A stretch of 64,000 nt of DNA, taken from contig NZ_MAIQ01000001.1 of the NCBI RefSeq assembly GCF_001678845.1, positions 85,146 to 149,145 of the forward strand, written 5' to 3'. The stretch is from Christensenella intestinihominis (GTDB taxonomy: Bacteria; Bacillota; Clostridia; Christensenellales; Christensenellaceae). Below are positions 46,111 to 54,748 of this stretch, one piece after another. The notes under the pieces were generated by a model. It ran no database searches, was not told the origin of the DNA, and was given only the letters and a program-made list of their open reading frames with translations. Position 1 is the first letter of the stretch, and every line of letters starts with the position of its first letter. A program made the translations under genes and the position numbers.

Positions 46111-46325
46111 CTTTTGCGAGAAAAACTCCACCTGCGCGCTTGTTCCTGCGCTCACCCCACGCGACCCATTGCCAGCCTGCTTGCTGCTTTTTTGCTTCGC
46201 ATAGCTACATTAGGTCTACGGGCGAAAGGCAAAGAAAAATTAATTTTTTAAAAGTCTCGAAATTTTAACATCGCTTGCCTGTGCTATTTTCCCTTGTGCA
46301 GGGAAAATTCCATGAGGCTGCGTCG

Positions 46326-46354
46326 TTGCCTTTTTTCCTGTCTTACAGTATAAT
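46326..46354 (+). promoter_or_regulatory. Promoter of the first ROK gene
   Basis: TTGCCT at 46326-46331 and TATAAT at 46349-46354, spacer 17. The stretch 46111-46325 before it has no gene I can support; it holds one hairpin, ATTTTCCC 46286-46293 with GGGAAAAT 46301-46308. Confidence 0.55.
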
Positions 46355-46379
46355 GGGCTAATACGGGAGAAAAAAGCAA

Positions 46380-47594
46380 ATGCCAACCTATTCAAATATC
46401 AGCGAACGACATAAAAATATGCTCAATATCCTGCGGTATATTATGCGTACGGGCGAGGTTTCCGCAAATGATATTACACAAGCGACCGGCCTCAGCTTCG
46501 CAACGATCAGCCGCGTTCTTGCCTTGCTTCTGGAGGCGAAATATATCGTGAAATGCGGAAAGACCTGCACGGAAATGGGCCGCCATCCGGAGGTATTTGC
46601 CTTTAACAATAAATGCGGTTATTTGGTGCATTTTTTCATCGAGACGGATTCAATTTCCGCGTGGATTGCAGACCTTGGAAAATATATTGCCGCGAAAGCG
46701 TCGAGAAAAATTGCACGTGACATTACGCTTGAGGAATTGGCGGATAAATTTGCCGAGCTTGTTTCTTCATTGACGGAAAGGCATTCCATTGACAGGAGCC
46801 AGGTGCTTGCGGCGAGCATAGCGGTTCCGGGCCTTGTGGATGATAAGAACCATGTTATCCGCAGAATCCCGAATCTTTCGGGCCTGAACGACAAGGATTT
46901 GCGCAGGCAGATTATGGAGATTCTTGGTATTCCTGTCCTCATTTCAAATGAAGCGCGGTTTTGCGCCCTGGGCGAAAAAATCTGCAGCTTTCCTTATGTG
47001 GATGATATTGCTTATGTCGATATCACAAAGTACAGTGGAATCGGCGCGGGCATTTTGCTCAACGGCCAGATTTTCAACGGGAAAAACGGGGTCGCCGGGG
47101 AACTTGGCGATATCATTATTGACACCCGCAACCTAGATTATGAATACCGGGAACAGGAAGGCTGCCTTGAAACGCTTGCAGGGCTTGCGACCCTTTACCG
47201 CAAATGCGAGTATTTGATCGGGGAGGGGAACGCGCCGTTCCTCGGGCAGGAATTAAAGGATGGGCCGCTTGAATTCAATATGATTGAACGCGCCGTATCC
47301 AAAGACCCGGCGGTTGAGGCCGTATATGACGAGACTGTAAGGATGTGGAGTATTGCGATCATCAATATCATATCGATCCTGAATCCGGAATTGATTATAC
47401 TGGGCGGCGTGCTTGACAGCCATAACCGGAAAACACTTGACCGGATTGACCATTATGTGAAAAAAGCCGTCTACCACGACGTACATATCCGCCTGACCAC
47501 TATGGGCGAGAAGGCACAGCTCTATGGCGGGCTCGACATGCTCGCTTCATACACCTTTGAAACCATCATCACAGAAAAAATTCTTGGAATTTGA
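46380..47594 (+). CDS. ROK family transcriptional regulator lacking most zinc ligands
   Basis: The 404-residue protein has an N-terminal winged helix (about 10-60, 'DITQATGLSFATISRVLALL' in parts) and a ROK sugar-kinase-like domain (about 80-400) with 'GIGAGILLNGQIFNGKNGVAGELGD' in parts. In ROK proteins a zinc site is built by GH and CxCGxxGC. Here the His position is Asp (in 'GELGD') and only Cys262 of the cysteine motif remains ('EQEGCLETL'). It probably controls the following deacetylase and NagB-like genes, sensing a sugar. Confidence 0.88.
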   Translation: MPTYSNISERHKNMLNILRYIMRTGEVSANDITQATGLSFATISRVLALLLEAKYIVKCGKTCTEMGRHPEVFAFNNKCGYLVHFFIETDSISAWIADLGKYIAAKASRKIARDITLEELADKFAELVSSLTERHSIDRSQVLAASIAVPGLVDDKNHVIRRIPNLSGLNDKDLRRQIMEILGIPVLISNEARFCALGEKICSFPYVDDIAYVDITKYSGIGAGILLNGQIFNGKNGVAGELGDIIIDTRNLDYEYREQEGCLETLAGLATLYRKCEYLIGEGNAPFLGQELKDGPLEFNMIERAVSKDPAVEAVYDETVRMWSIAIINIISILNPELIILGGVLDSHNRKTLDRIDHYVKKAVYHDVHIRLTTMGEKAQLYGGLDMLASYTFETIITEKILGI

Positions 47595-47604
47595 ATTTTA
47601 GGGA

Positions 47605-47633
47605 TTGACAAATTCTATAGCTTAGTGTTTAAT
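47605..47633 (+). promoter_or_regulatory. Promoter of the PIG-L/NagB-like operon
   Basis: TTGACA at 47605-47610 and TTTAAT at 47628-47633 with a 17-base spacer. About 140 bases of AT-rich leader follow before the first gene, with no clear structure. Confidence 0.65.
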
Positions 47634-47773
47634 TAGTAATATAGATTATAATTATTTTTGTAAATACTTCTTTTCAAACTGAAAAAAACTAACTCAATGA
47701 CGAGATAACTGAATAATGAAAAGCCTGCTGAAGAAGACAACGCTATTGTTCTTAAGGCAGGGAAGGAGCGAAT

Positions 47774-48613
47774 ATGTTTTATTCAAATATTGGAGATGTA
47801 ATTCCCGAAAAAAATATTGTATGTGTTTCACCGCATTATGATGATTTCTTATTTTTCCTGGGCGGCTATCTCCTTGAACTAAAGAAGAACGGCCTGCTCG
47901 GAAGCAAAAATTTTACCAATATAAGCACCTTTTCGCGTTCAAATTATCAGGAACGCGATTCGGAAGGCAATAAGGACGCGAGCCTCAGGCGCGTGCAATA
48001 TGCGACAGGCATCCGTTTTATCGAAGACTTGGAATGCCTTGATGCCTTGCTGGGGCCGCACAATTATTTTTATCGCGTTATGGGCGAAGAAGAAAGCCAG
48101 GTGCGGGGCAAAATCCTGAATGAGGGAGAAGGAGAAATGGAGATGGCTTTCGGAAGCTACGAAAGCATGGACGCCCATGACCGTGAAATTCTTGCCCGTA
48201 TGAAAGACGCCGCTATGGAATATATGATGCAGGCAGATACGGCTGTGGTTCTTCCCTTATCCATGAAGGGTCATATCGACCACTTTATCGTCCGCGAAGC
48301 GGGGCTCACCGCCGCTAAAGAGGCGGGAGCCTCCCGGCGTGCATCTCTTTACTTTGCGGAAGATAAGCCTTATGCGGGAATGATGGATGAAGCCGAAAGT
48401 AAAATCAACGACGATTTTATTGCGGAAAACGGTCTTGTCGACAAGGCTTTCCCACATCATCCCGAGGAAATACTGCAGCTGGCGTTCCGGCATTATCCAA
48501 GCCAGGTGGACGAAGTATATAATACGGGGATACGTGACCGCAGCCGCTATTTAAAAGACTTATATCACGTATCCGGTGAATGTGACAGAATATATCAATA
48601 TGATAATAAATAA
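47774..48613 (+). CDS. PIG-L family deacetylase
   Basis: PIG-L (LmbE-like) zinc enzymes remove acetyl groups from N-acetylglucosamine units, as in MshB and BshB. The 279-residue protein has the zinc motif as 'PHYDD' at residues 20-24 in place of the usual PHPDDE, keeping the His, catalytic Asp and Asp ligands. The second motif is 'HIDH' at 167-170. No signal peptide is seen, so it acts in the cytoplasm. AAGGAG precedes the ATG; a NagB-like gene follows 13 bases later, suggesting deacetylation followed by sugar isomerisation or deamination. Confidence 0.87.
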   Translation: MFYSNIGDVIPEKNIVCVSPHYDDFLFFLGGYLLELKKNGLLGSKNFTNISTFSRSNYQERDSEGNKDASLRRVQYATGIRFIEDLECLDALLGPHNYFYRVMGEEESQVRGKILNEGEGEMEMAFGSYESMDAHDREILARMKDAAMEYMMQADTAVVLPLSMKGHIDHFIVREAGLTAAKEAGASRRASLYFAEDKPYAGMMDEAESKINDDFIAENGLVDKAFPHHPEEILQLAFRHYPSQVDEVYNTGIRDRSRYLKDLYHVSGECDRIYQYDNK

Positions 48614-48626
48614 ACGGAGGTAATTA

Positions 48627-49586
48627 ATGATGGAACTGAACATGATGAGCACAATCAAGGGCTCGATGCTGGAAAACTTTTTTCCGGCAGGGTGGGACTT
48701 GCAAAAAATAGAAGACTGCTGTGCGACTCCTCCAGAGCATGCGCTTGACCGGATGCCGCATTGGAATAAGGATTTTAAGACGGAGGAATGCGAAGACGTC
48801 GCAAGCTTCAATATGCAGATGGGTTATGAAATTGCGAAGCAGATTAAGCGCGTGCGCGATGCAGGCAAGCAAATGGCGCTTATCCTGTCGGTAGGGCCGA
48901 TGGGCATGTATCAATGGGCGGTTTATTTCCTGAAAGACTGGAATTGCAGCTGCGACCACGTATGGGGTTTCAACATGGACGAATGGTCGGATGCGGACGG
49001 CAATACGCTTCCTTCCAATGATCCGGGTGCATTCCAGAATGCCATGGAACAGAGCTTTTACGGTCCGCTTGGCGAATTAACCGTTCCCAAGAGCCAGCGG
49101 AATTTTGCAACGCGGGATAACCTTCCGCTCTACCCCGAAAAAATCAGGAAGATTAAAGAGGGCGGCGGGGAACTGATTACGATCTACGGCATCGGGCGTT
49201 GCTTCCACATCGCATTCTGGGAACCGCATTTCGCGGCCGACTATGCGAATGTTGAGGAATGGAAAAAGGCGCCTTACCGTGTAGGGGCGAAACTGCACCC
49301 GATGACGATTGAGCAAAATTCGCTCATCAGCTTCAAGAGCCGTGTCACCTTGATTCCCGCGCGGGCAAACACCATCGGCCCCGGCCTGTTCCTGAATTCG
49401 GATTACTGCATCGGCGGCGTAGACGGCGCGGTCAGCCGCGGAATGAACTGGCAGGGAATGACGTTTTTTGTAACACTGAAATACGGCCCGGATATGTGGG
49501 TCCCCTCGAGCTGGATGCCGACCCTTCCCGGGAAATTCTTTGTTGTCAAAGAACTGGAAGGACCGCTTGTCCCTGAATGCAATTAA
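48627..49586 (+). CDS. NagB-like glucosamine-6-phosphate isomerase/deaminase homolog, altered active site
   Basis: The 319-residue protein keeps the NagB landmarks 'FNMDEW' (115-120, catalytic Asp118) and 'GIGxxxHIAFxEP' (188-200). Of the D-x-H...E triad used for ring opening and isomerisation, His194 and Glu199 remain, but the Asp is Cys192. The Asn before Glu is Trp. It is longer than classical NagB (about 240-270). It may act on a different substrate or have a different chemistry. GGAGG precedes the start; the ATG one codon later is equally possible. It is paired with a PIG-L deacetylase. Confidence 0.8.
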   Translation: MMELNMMSTIKGSMLENFFPAGWDLQKIEDCCATPPEHALDRMPHWNKDFKTEECEDVASFNMQMGYEIAKQIKRVRDAGKQMALILSVGPMGMYQWAVYFLKDWNCSCDHVWGFNMDEWSDADGNTLPSNDPGAFQNAMEQSFYGPLGELTVPKSQRNFATRDNLPLYPEKIRKIKEGGGELITIYGIGRCFHIAFWEPHFAADYANVEEWKKAPYRVGAKLHPMTIEQNSLISFKSRVTLIPARANTIGPGLFLNSDYCIGGVDGAVSRGMNWQGMTFFVTLKYGPDMWVPSSWMPTLPGKFFVVKELEGPLVPECN

Positions 49587-49619
49587 ACAGATAAACAACC
49601 TCTCTCTTAGTTCAAAAAG

Positions 49620-49663
49620 GCCGGCGGGGATGTGCGCGTTTGCTGGACATCCCCGAAGCCGGC
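49620..49663 (+). promoter_or_regulatory. GC-rich intercistronic hairpin
   Basis: GCCGGC at 49620-49625 pairs with GCCGGC at 49658-49663, and GGGGATGT at 49626-49633 with ACATCCCC at 49647-49654. No T-run follows. It resembles the hairpins at 53184-53232 and 60646-60677 and may stabilise the upstream mRNA or attenuate transcription. The rest of 49664-49832 shows no gene. Confidence 0.7.
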
Positions 49664-49832
49664 AAGATTAAAATCTTACTTTGTTGTTTTAACGGCGCTT
49701 CGCTTTTATGGTTTCAAGCGGGGCATCGGGTAATCGTATTTTTTGTACTCTTTTTTTGGCCGCCTGGTCATATTGGCATAACGGAGTTTCAAAGTCAAAA
49801 CGCTGAATCAAAAGAATGGAAGGGATTTTCAG

Positions 49833-51953
49833 ATGAAAGAATATTACAAGCACTTGTTTGAACCAATTGAAATTGGAAACATGGTAGTGCCAAACCGTAT
49901 CTGCCATGTTCCGACAGATATCGGCGCATCTTACTCAAACGGGGAAGCAAGCGAACGGGATGTGTACCATCATTCGCAGCTCGCGAAAGGCGGCACAGGG
50001 CTTATTATAGTGGGCGCAACCACACCGGAAATGGAAACGGGGAAATCCACCGTTAATTGTACGGCTGCCGACGGCGACCAACTGATCCCAGGTCTTAACC
50101 GCCTGGCTCAGGGAATCCAGCGTTATGGCGCGAAAGCCTGCATACAGCTTGAGCATCCCGGCAGGCAGGGCGCAATGCCGCGTTATCCGGTTTATTCCGC
50201 CAGCGATATGGTAATGAGCATACCGTGGTCGCAAAGCCATGAAATCCTTTATGAAAACGAAGAAGCCAAGGGAAAAGCGGTCCGCCAGATGAGCACGGAG
50301 GACATCATCAACCTCGTCGGGAAATTTTCCGACGCGGCATGGCGCTGCCAGGCGGCGGGCTTTGATTCGGTCGGTCTGCACGCGGCGCACGGCTACCTGA
50401 TTTCGCAATTTATGAGTCCCTACCTCAATCGGCGGACAGACCGGTACGGCGGCAGCCTGGAGAACAGGATGCGCTTTGTGCTCGAAATCATTTCGTCGAT
50501 CCAGCGCAAATGCGGCCACGATTTCCCGATCATTGTCCGGTATTCGGCAGATGAATGGGTGACGGGCGGACGCGAGCTCGATGAATCCATAGAAGTGGCG
50601 CAAATTTTGCAGGCTGCAGGCGTTGCGGCGCTGGATATCAGCCAATGCATCCAGGAAAGTCCGGGGGCGGGCTTTGATCCGATGTATTATCCCGAGGGCT
50701 GGACGACGTATGCGTCCGAGGCCATTAAAAAAGTGGTGGATATTCCGGTTATCATCAGCCATTCGCTTCGTACTCCCGAATTTTGTGACAAGATTATCGG
50801 AGAGGGCCTGACGGATATGGTAGGCCTTTCCCGTCAATTGCTTTGCGATCCGTATTGGCCGGTAAAAGCCAAATATGGAAAGGACGACGAAATCCGCAAA
50901 TGTATTTCCTGCCTGACCGGGTGCTGGCAGGAATCCCATATGGCAAAGCGCCAGGTTACCTGTGCGATTAATCCGGCAATGGGCGACGAAAGCTTCGCGA
51001 AAATGGAAAAAGCGGACAAGCCGTGCAGCATTGCGATCGTAGGCGGCGGCCCCGCAGGCATGGAAGCGGCGCGGCATGCGGCGGTACGCGGGCATAACGT
51101 TACCATTTTCGAGCGCAGCGGCGAGCTCGGGGGCGCTATCCTGGGCGACTGCCTGGTGCAGGGAAAAGAAAAAATGAAATGGTATGCCGACTGGATCAGG
51201 AACCAGCTGAAAAAGCTCGGGAATGTAAAGGTTGTCCTGAACCATGCGCCGTCCATTGAAGAATTGAAAGCATTCGATATTGTGGCAAACGCAACGGGCG
51301 CATCTTCATATGTTCCTCCTGTGTTTGGTAATGTAACGGCGGTTGTTCCCTTTGAGGAGGTTCTGGCCTGCCCCAAAGTCAATTGCGAATTCAACCCCGG
51401 CGGCCGCAAGATGGCAAAGGTTGGCGAAAAGGTTCTGGTATGGGGCGATCATTATGCCGCGGCAGATACCGCACAGTTCCTGGCTTCCATCGGAAAAGAA
51501 GTTACGATCGTGACGGAACAGCCGCAGTTCGCGGCCAAGGTGGAAACGATCCATATGTATGTGGCGCGCAAACGCTTCAATCTGGAAGAGGCAGAGGCGC
51601 TCAGCCCGCATCCGTACAAGCATAAAGTGACGATTATGGAAGGCGCAACCTTGCTCGAAATCGGGGACGGGAAAGTAATTGTGCAGGATAAGGAGTTTAA
51701 CAGGACGGAGCTTGCGATCGATACGGTCGTAACCTGCCACGTGAAGCCGAATGTGGAATTTATGGAACAGGCGGCCGAGGCGGGGCTGCAAATGGTTAAT
51801 ATTGGCGATTCTGTCCGCCCGCGCAACTTGCACGCCGCGGTAATCGATGGCGCGGTGTTTGGAAAGAATGTTGACGGGGACGCGCTCACCAATCCCAACA
51901 ATGCACCCATTAATGATTTGCCGATCGACGTTTTGGAGCAGCTTACGAGATAG
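49833..51953 (+). CDS. NADH:flavin oxidoreductase, old yellow enzyme / 2,4-dienoyl-CoA reductase type
   Basis: The 706-residue protein has an N-terminal FMN-binding TIM barrel with the active-site 'HAAHGYLISQF' (His183, His186) and 'RTDRYGGSLENR'. A 4Fe-4S motif follows, with cysteines 357, 360, 364 and 377, then an FAD/NAD-binding half with 'IVGGGPAGMEAARHAA' near 405. This three-cofactor build reduces activated double bonds with NAD(P)H, for example enoyl-CoA or steroid substrates. In this sugar locus its substrate is unclear. GGAAGGGA precedes the ATG. Confidence 0.92.
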   Translation: MKEYYKHLFEPIEIGNMVVPNRICHVPTDIGASYSNGEASERDVYHHSQLAKGGTGLIIVGATTPEMETGKSTVNCTAADGDQLIPGLNRLAQGIQRYGAKACIQLEHPGRQGAMPRYPVYSASDMVMSIPWSQSHEILYENEEAKGKAVRQMSTEDIINLVGKFSDAAWRCQAAGFDSVGLHAAHGYLISQFMSPYLNRRTDRYGGSLENRMRFVLEIISSIQRKCGHDFPIIVRYSADEWVTGGRELDESIEVAQILQAAGVAALDISQCIQESPGAGFDPMYYPEGWTTYASEAIKKVVDIPVIISHSLRTPEFCDKIIGEGLTDMVGLSRQLLCDPYWPVKAKYGKDDEIRKCISCLTGCWQESHMAKRQVTCAINPAMGDESFAKMEKADKPCSIAIVGGGPAGMEAARHAAVRGHNVTIFERSGELGGAILGDCLVQGKEKMKWYADWIRNQLKKLGNVKVVLNHAPSIEELKAFDIVANATGASSYVPPVFGNVTAVVPFEEVLACPKVNCEFNPGGRKMAKVGEKVLVWGDHYAAADTAQFLASIGKEVTIVTEQPQFAAKVETIHMYVARKRFNLEEAEALSPHPYKHKVTIMEGATLLEIGDGKVIVQDKEFNRTELAIDTVVTCHVKPNVEFMEQAAEAGLQMVNIGDSVRPRNLHAAVIDGAVFGKNVDGDALTNPNNAPINDLPIDVLEQLTR

Positions 51954-52096
51954 GAAAGGCATAATATGGGCTGAGAACAGCGTGCGTCGCGCGGCATGAA
52001 AATTCCGTACGAAAGCACAGGTATAGTTTGTGTACGAAAAAAATGAAGTTTTAAGCGAGAATGCTTGAAATAGGGAAAGAAAACAAGGAGGAAACA

Positions 52097-53161
52097 ATGA
52101 TGAAGAAGTCTGGAATTTTGGCACTGGTTGCAATCCTGCTGGTAGCGGTGCTTGTATTTGCCGCCTGTGCGCCTGCGGCGGAGTCGTCCGCACCGGCGGA
52201 AGCTTCGGCTGACGATACTGCATCCGCATCTTCCGGAGGCGAGGCGCCTGCCCCTGCCGCCGACGGCGGAAAGAAGCTGAAGTTTGGTGAAATCGCGCAT
52301 GACCGTGCGTTGGAATGGGTAAACTACGGCGTTCAGAATTTTGAATACACATGTGAACAGCTGGGCGTGGAACCCGTGGTAATAGACGCCCAGAACGATA
52401 TGGAGAAGGTGCTTGCCGGTATGGAAGACCTGCTCTCCCAGGATGTGGATGCGGTTTCGGTATACTCGTTCAGCCCGGACCTCGATGCGCGTGTGGCCCA
52501 GATGGCGCGCGACGCCGGTATCCCGATCGTATTTGAAAACGCAGTTCCGGCCGACTCCGTAGACCGTGATTCCGTCACCTGCTGCACGTACTATGATATC
52601 GGATATGCGGCAGCGAAAATGATCGGCGACAAATATCCCGGGTCAAAGTTCGTATATATCATGGGGCAGCCGGGGATGAACATTACGGAGCCGTACAATG
52701 ACGGAATTGCCGCGGCAATCAAGGACGGGGCGGATACGGAAATGGTAGAGTCCGCACCCACGAACTGGACGGCTGAGGAAGGTATGAATGCTACGCAGAA
52801 CCTGATCCAGTCAGGAAAAGAATTTGATGTTATCTTTGCCAATAACGAACAGCTTGCGCAGGGCGTGGTAAAGGCTTTGGATGCGGCCGGCCTGAAGGAC
52901 AAAATTCCGATCATTGCCACAGGCGGAAGCCCGCTGGGAGTGGAAATGCTTGAATCGGGCGATCTTTATGGCACGATTGCCGCGCCGACCTCCTACATGG
53001 GCGCGCTTTCTGCAAAGAAGCTGTATGACCTTGTAAACGGTAAGTCGGTGGAAGAGATGACATACCTGCCGCTGCTTCCCGCCACCAAGGAAGAAATCGG
53101 CCAGATTATTCCGTGGACGCCGGGCGCAGAGGTGATTGAGGCGATTGGCGGACTCGACTGA
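52097..53161 (+). CDS. ABC transporter sugar-binding lipoprotein (RbsB-like), importer A
   Basis: The 354-residue protein has a lipoprotein signal with lipobox 'VFAAC' (Cys24), a Ser/Ala/Pro-rich linker (25-65), and a type 1 periplasmic-binding fold. 'ATGGSPLGVEMLESGDLYGTIAAP' in parts lies near the hinge. It captures a sugar-like solute outside the cell for the ATPase and permease that follow. I chose ATG at 52097 behind AAGGAGG; the upstream frame from 52061 lacks a site and would bury the signal. Confidence 0.92.
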   Translation: MMKKSGILALVAILLVAVLVFAACAPAAESSAPAEASADDTASASSGGEAPAPAADGGKKLKFGEIAHDRALEWVNYGVQNFEYTCEQLGVEPVVIDAQNDMEKVLAGMEDLLSQDVDAVSVYSFSPDLDARVAQMARDAGIPIVFENAVPADSVDRDSVTCCTYYDIGYAAAKMIGDKYPGSKFVYIMGQPGMNITEPYNDGIAAAIKDGADTEMVESAPTNWTAEEGMNATQNLIQSGKEFDVIFANNEQLAQGVVKALDAAGLKDKIPIIATGGSPLGVEMLESGDLYGTIAAPTSYMGALSAKKLYDLVNGKSVEEMTYLPLLPATKEEIGQIIPWTPGAEVIEAIGGLD

Positions 53162-53183
53162 CGAATGATTGTTTGACATGCAT

Positions 53184-53232
53184 GGGAATGACAGGCATAC
53201 GGGCAGGGAAAAGCTGCCCGTATGCTATTCCC
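53184..53232 (+). promoter_or_regulatory. Long hairpin between binding-protein and ATPase genes, importer A
   Basis: GCATACGGGCAG at 53195-53206 pairs perfectly with CTGCCCGTATGC at 53214-53225; GGGAAT at 53184-53189 and ATTCCC at 53227-53232 can extend it. No T-run. Such hairpins often raise the level of binding-protein mRNA over the downstream genes. Confidence 0.85.
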
Positions 53233-53247
53233 GGTAAAGGAGAAGCC

Positions 53248-54747
53248 ATGGTGGAAAAGACGGTTGATTATTTAATAGAGGCAAAAGGCATTTCCAAGAT
53301 ATTTGGCGGCACCCGGGTGCTGGACCATGTTTCGATTACGCTCCGGCCGGGTGAAATACATAGCTTGTGCGGGGAAAACGGCGCGGGGAAATCCACGCTT
53401 ATCAAGGTTCTGTCCGGCGCCTACAAGCCGGAAGAAGGCGTAGTCGCTATCGGGGGAAAGGAATATCCGCATTTAACGCCGCTCATCGCGAAGAAAAAGG
53501 GTATAGAGGTAATACACCAGGAAATAATTCTGGTGCCGCAGCTTACGGTAGCGGAAAACATTTATACGGACGTTCCCTACAGGACGGCGGGATTCTTTTC
53601 CATGAAAAAGACCTGCGAAGCTGCAAAAAAGTTGATGGATGAGATCGGGATTCAACTCGATCCTTACGAAACAGTGGAGCGTTTAAGCACGGCGGACCAG
53701 CAATTCGTTAAGATATTAAAGGCGCTTGCTCCGAATCCCAAGGTGCTCATTATGGATGAGCCCACTGCGATGTTTAACATGAAGGACACGGATATGGTCC
53801 TGGACCTTGTGAAGAATATCAGCAAAAAAGGAATCGGAATTATTTACATTTCCCACCATTTGAAGGAAGTGGCTAAGATTGCCGATACGGTCAGCGTATT
53901 GCGCGATGGAAAGCTGATTTCCACCTATCATGCAAGAGACGGCGCGGTAGACATGGATCAGGTAACATGCGATATGGTGGGGCGTCCTGTCGATATGTTT
54001 TATAAAAGGGAAAAATCAAACACGGGCGATGTGCTGTTTGAGGTAAAAGGCCTACAGCTGAAAGAAAGCGATACGCCTGTTGACCTTTACTTAAAGAAAG
54101 GGGAGATACTGGGCCTCACCGGAATGGTGGGATCGGGCCGGACGGAAATCATTCGGGCGATTTATGGGCTGGACCAGCGTTTCGCCGGGGAAATCCGGAA
54201 GGACGGGCAAACGCTCCAAATCCATAACCCCCATGATTCAATCCAAAACGGAATCGGATACGTCAGTGAAGACCGGCAAAAATCAGGACTGGTGCTGCCA
54301 CTTTCCGTCCTGAGTAATCTGACATTTTTGAAATTGCCTCTGAAAAAGGGGCTTATCAGCACCAAACAGGAGATGGATATTTCCGAGGATATGATTAAAA
54401 AGCTGGACATCAAAACCCCGAGTATGTTCAAGGAAACGGGTATGCTTTCGGGCGGCAACCAACAAAAGGTCATTATTGGAAAATGGTTGCACAAAGGCTT
54501 TGACATTCTGATTCTCGATGAACCCACCAAAGGGATAGACGTAAACGCCAAATTTGAAATTTACAAGCTGCTGCACGACCTGACAAAGCAGGGAAAATCG
54601 CTTCTTGTCGTATCCTCCGATATGCCGGAAGTCATCTCGCTTTGCGATCGTGTGATGGTTGTGCGGGACGGCAAAATTGCGGGCGAATTTACGGGCGGCG
54701 AAATCACGGAAGAAAACGTTATAAAATCTGCATTAGAGGTGAAGTGA
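53248..54747 (+). CDS. ABC sugar importer ATPase with two nucleotide-binding domains (RbsA-like), importer A
   Basis: The 499-residue protein is a fused ABC ATPase. Domain 1 has Walker A 'GENGAGKSTLIKVLSG' and Walker B 'LIMDEPTAMF', with a divergent signature 'LSTADQQFVKIL'. Domain 2 has the degenerate Walker A 'GMVGSGRTEI' and the full signature 'LSGGNQQKVIIGKWL', as is usual for RbsA/MglA. ATG at 53248 follows AAAGGAGA; the earlier ATG at 53173 begins before the intercistronic hairpin and is unlikely. The permease follows one base after the stop. Confidence 0.95.
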   Translation: MVEKTVDYLIEAKGISKIFGGTRVLDHVSITLRPGEIHSLCGENGAGKSTLIKVLSGAYKPEEGVVAIGGKEYPHLTPLIAKKKGIEVIHQEIILVPQLTVAENIYTDVPYRTAGFFSMKKTCEAAKKLMDEIGIQLDPYETVERLSTADQQFVKILKALAPNPKVLIMDEPTAMFNMKDTDMVLDLVKNISKKGIGIIYISHHLKEVAKIADTVSVLRDGKLISTYHARDGAVDMDQVTCDMVGRPVDMFYKREKSNTGDVLFEVKGLQLKESDTPVDLYLKKGEILGLTGMVGSGRTEIIRAIYGLDQRFAGEIRKDGQTLQIHNPHDSIQNGIGYVSEDRQKSGLVLPLSVLSNLTFLKLPLKKGLISTKQEMDISEDMIKKLDIKTPSMFKETGMLSGGNQQKVIIGKWLHKGFDILILDEPTKGIDVNAKFEIYKLLHDLTKQGKSLLVVSSDMPEVISLCDRVMVVRDGKIAGEFTGGEITEENVIKSALEVK

Positions 54748-54748
54748 A

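Noticed and set aside
46286-46308. Hairpin ATTTTCCC/GGGAAAAT as a terminator
   Set aside because: It is AT-rich, has no T-run, and no upstream transcript needs it because the tRNA already has a strong terminator.
49935-51245. 436-codon minus-strand frame across the old-yellow-enzyme gene
   Set aside because: The plus-strand gene has full motifs throughout this stretch; the antisense frame has none.
51306-52352. Two long minus-strand frames around the start of importer A
   Set aside because: They cover the end of one conserved gene and the signal peptide region of another, with no domain of their own.
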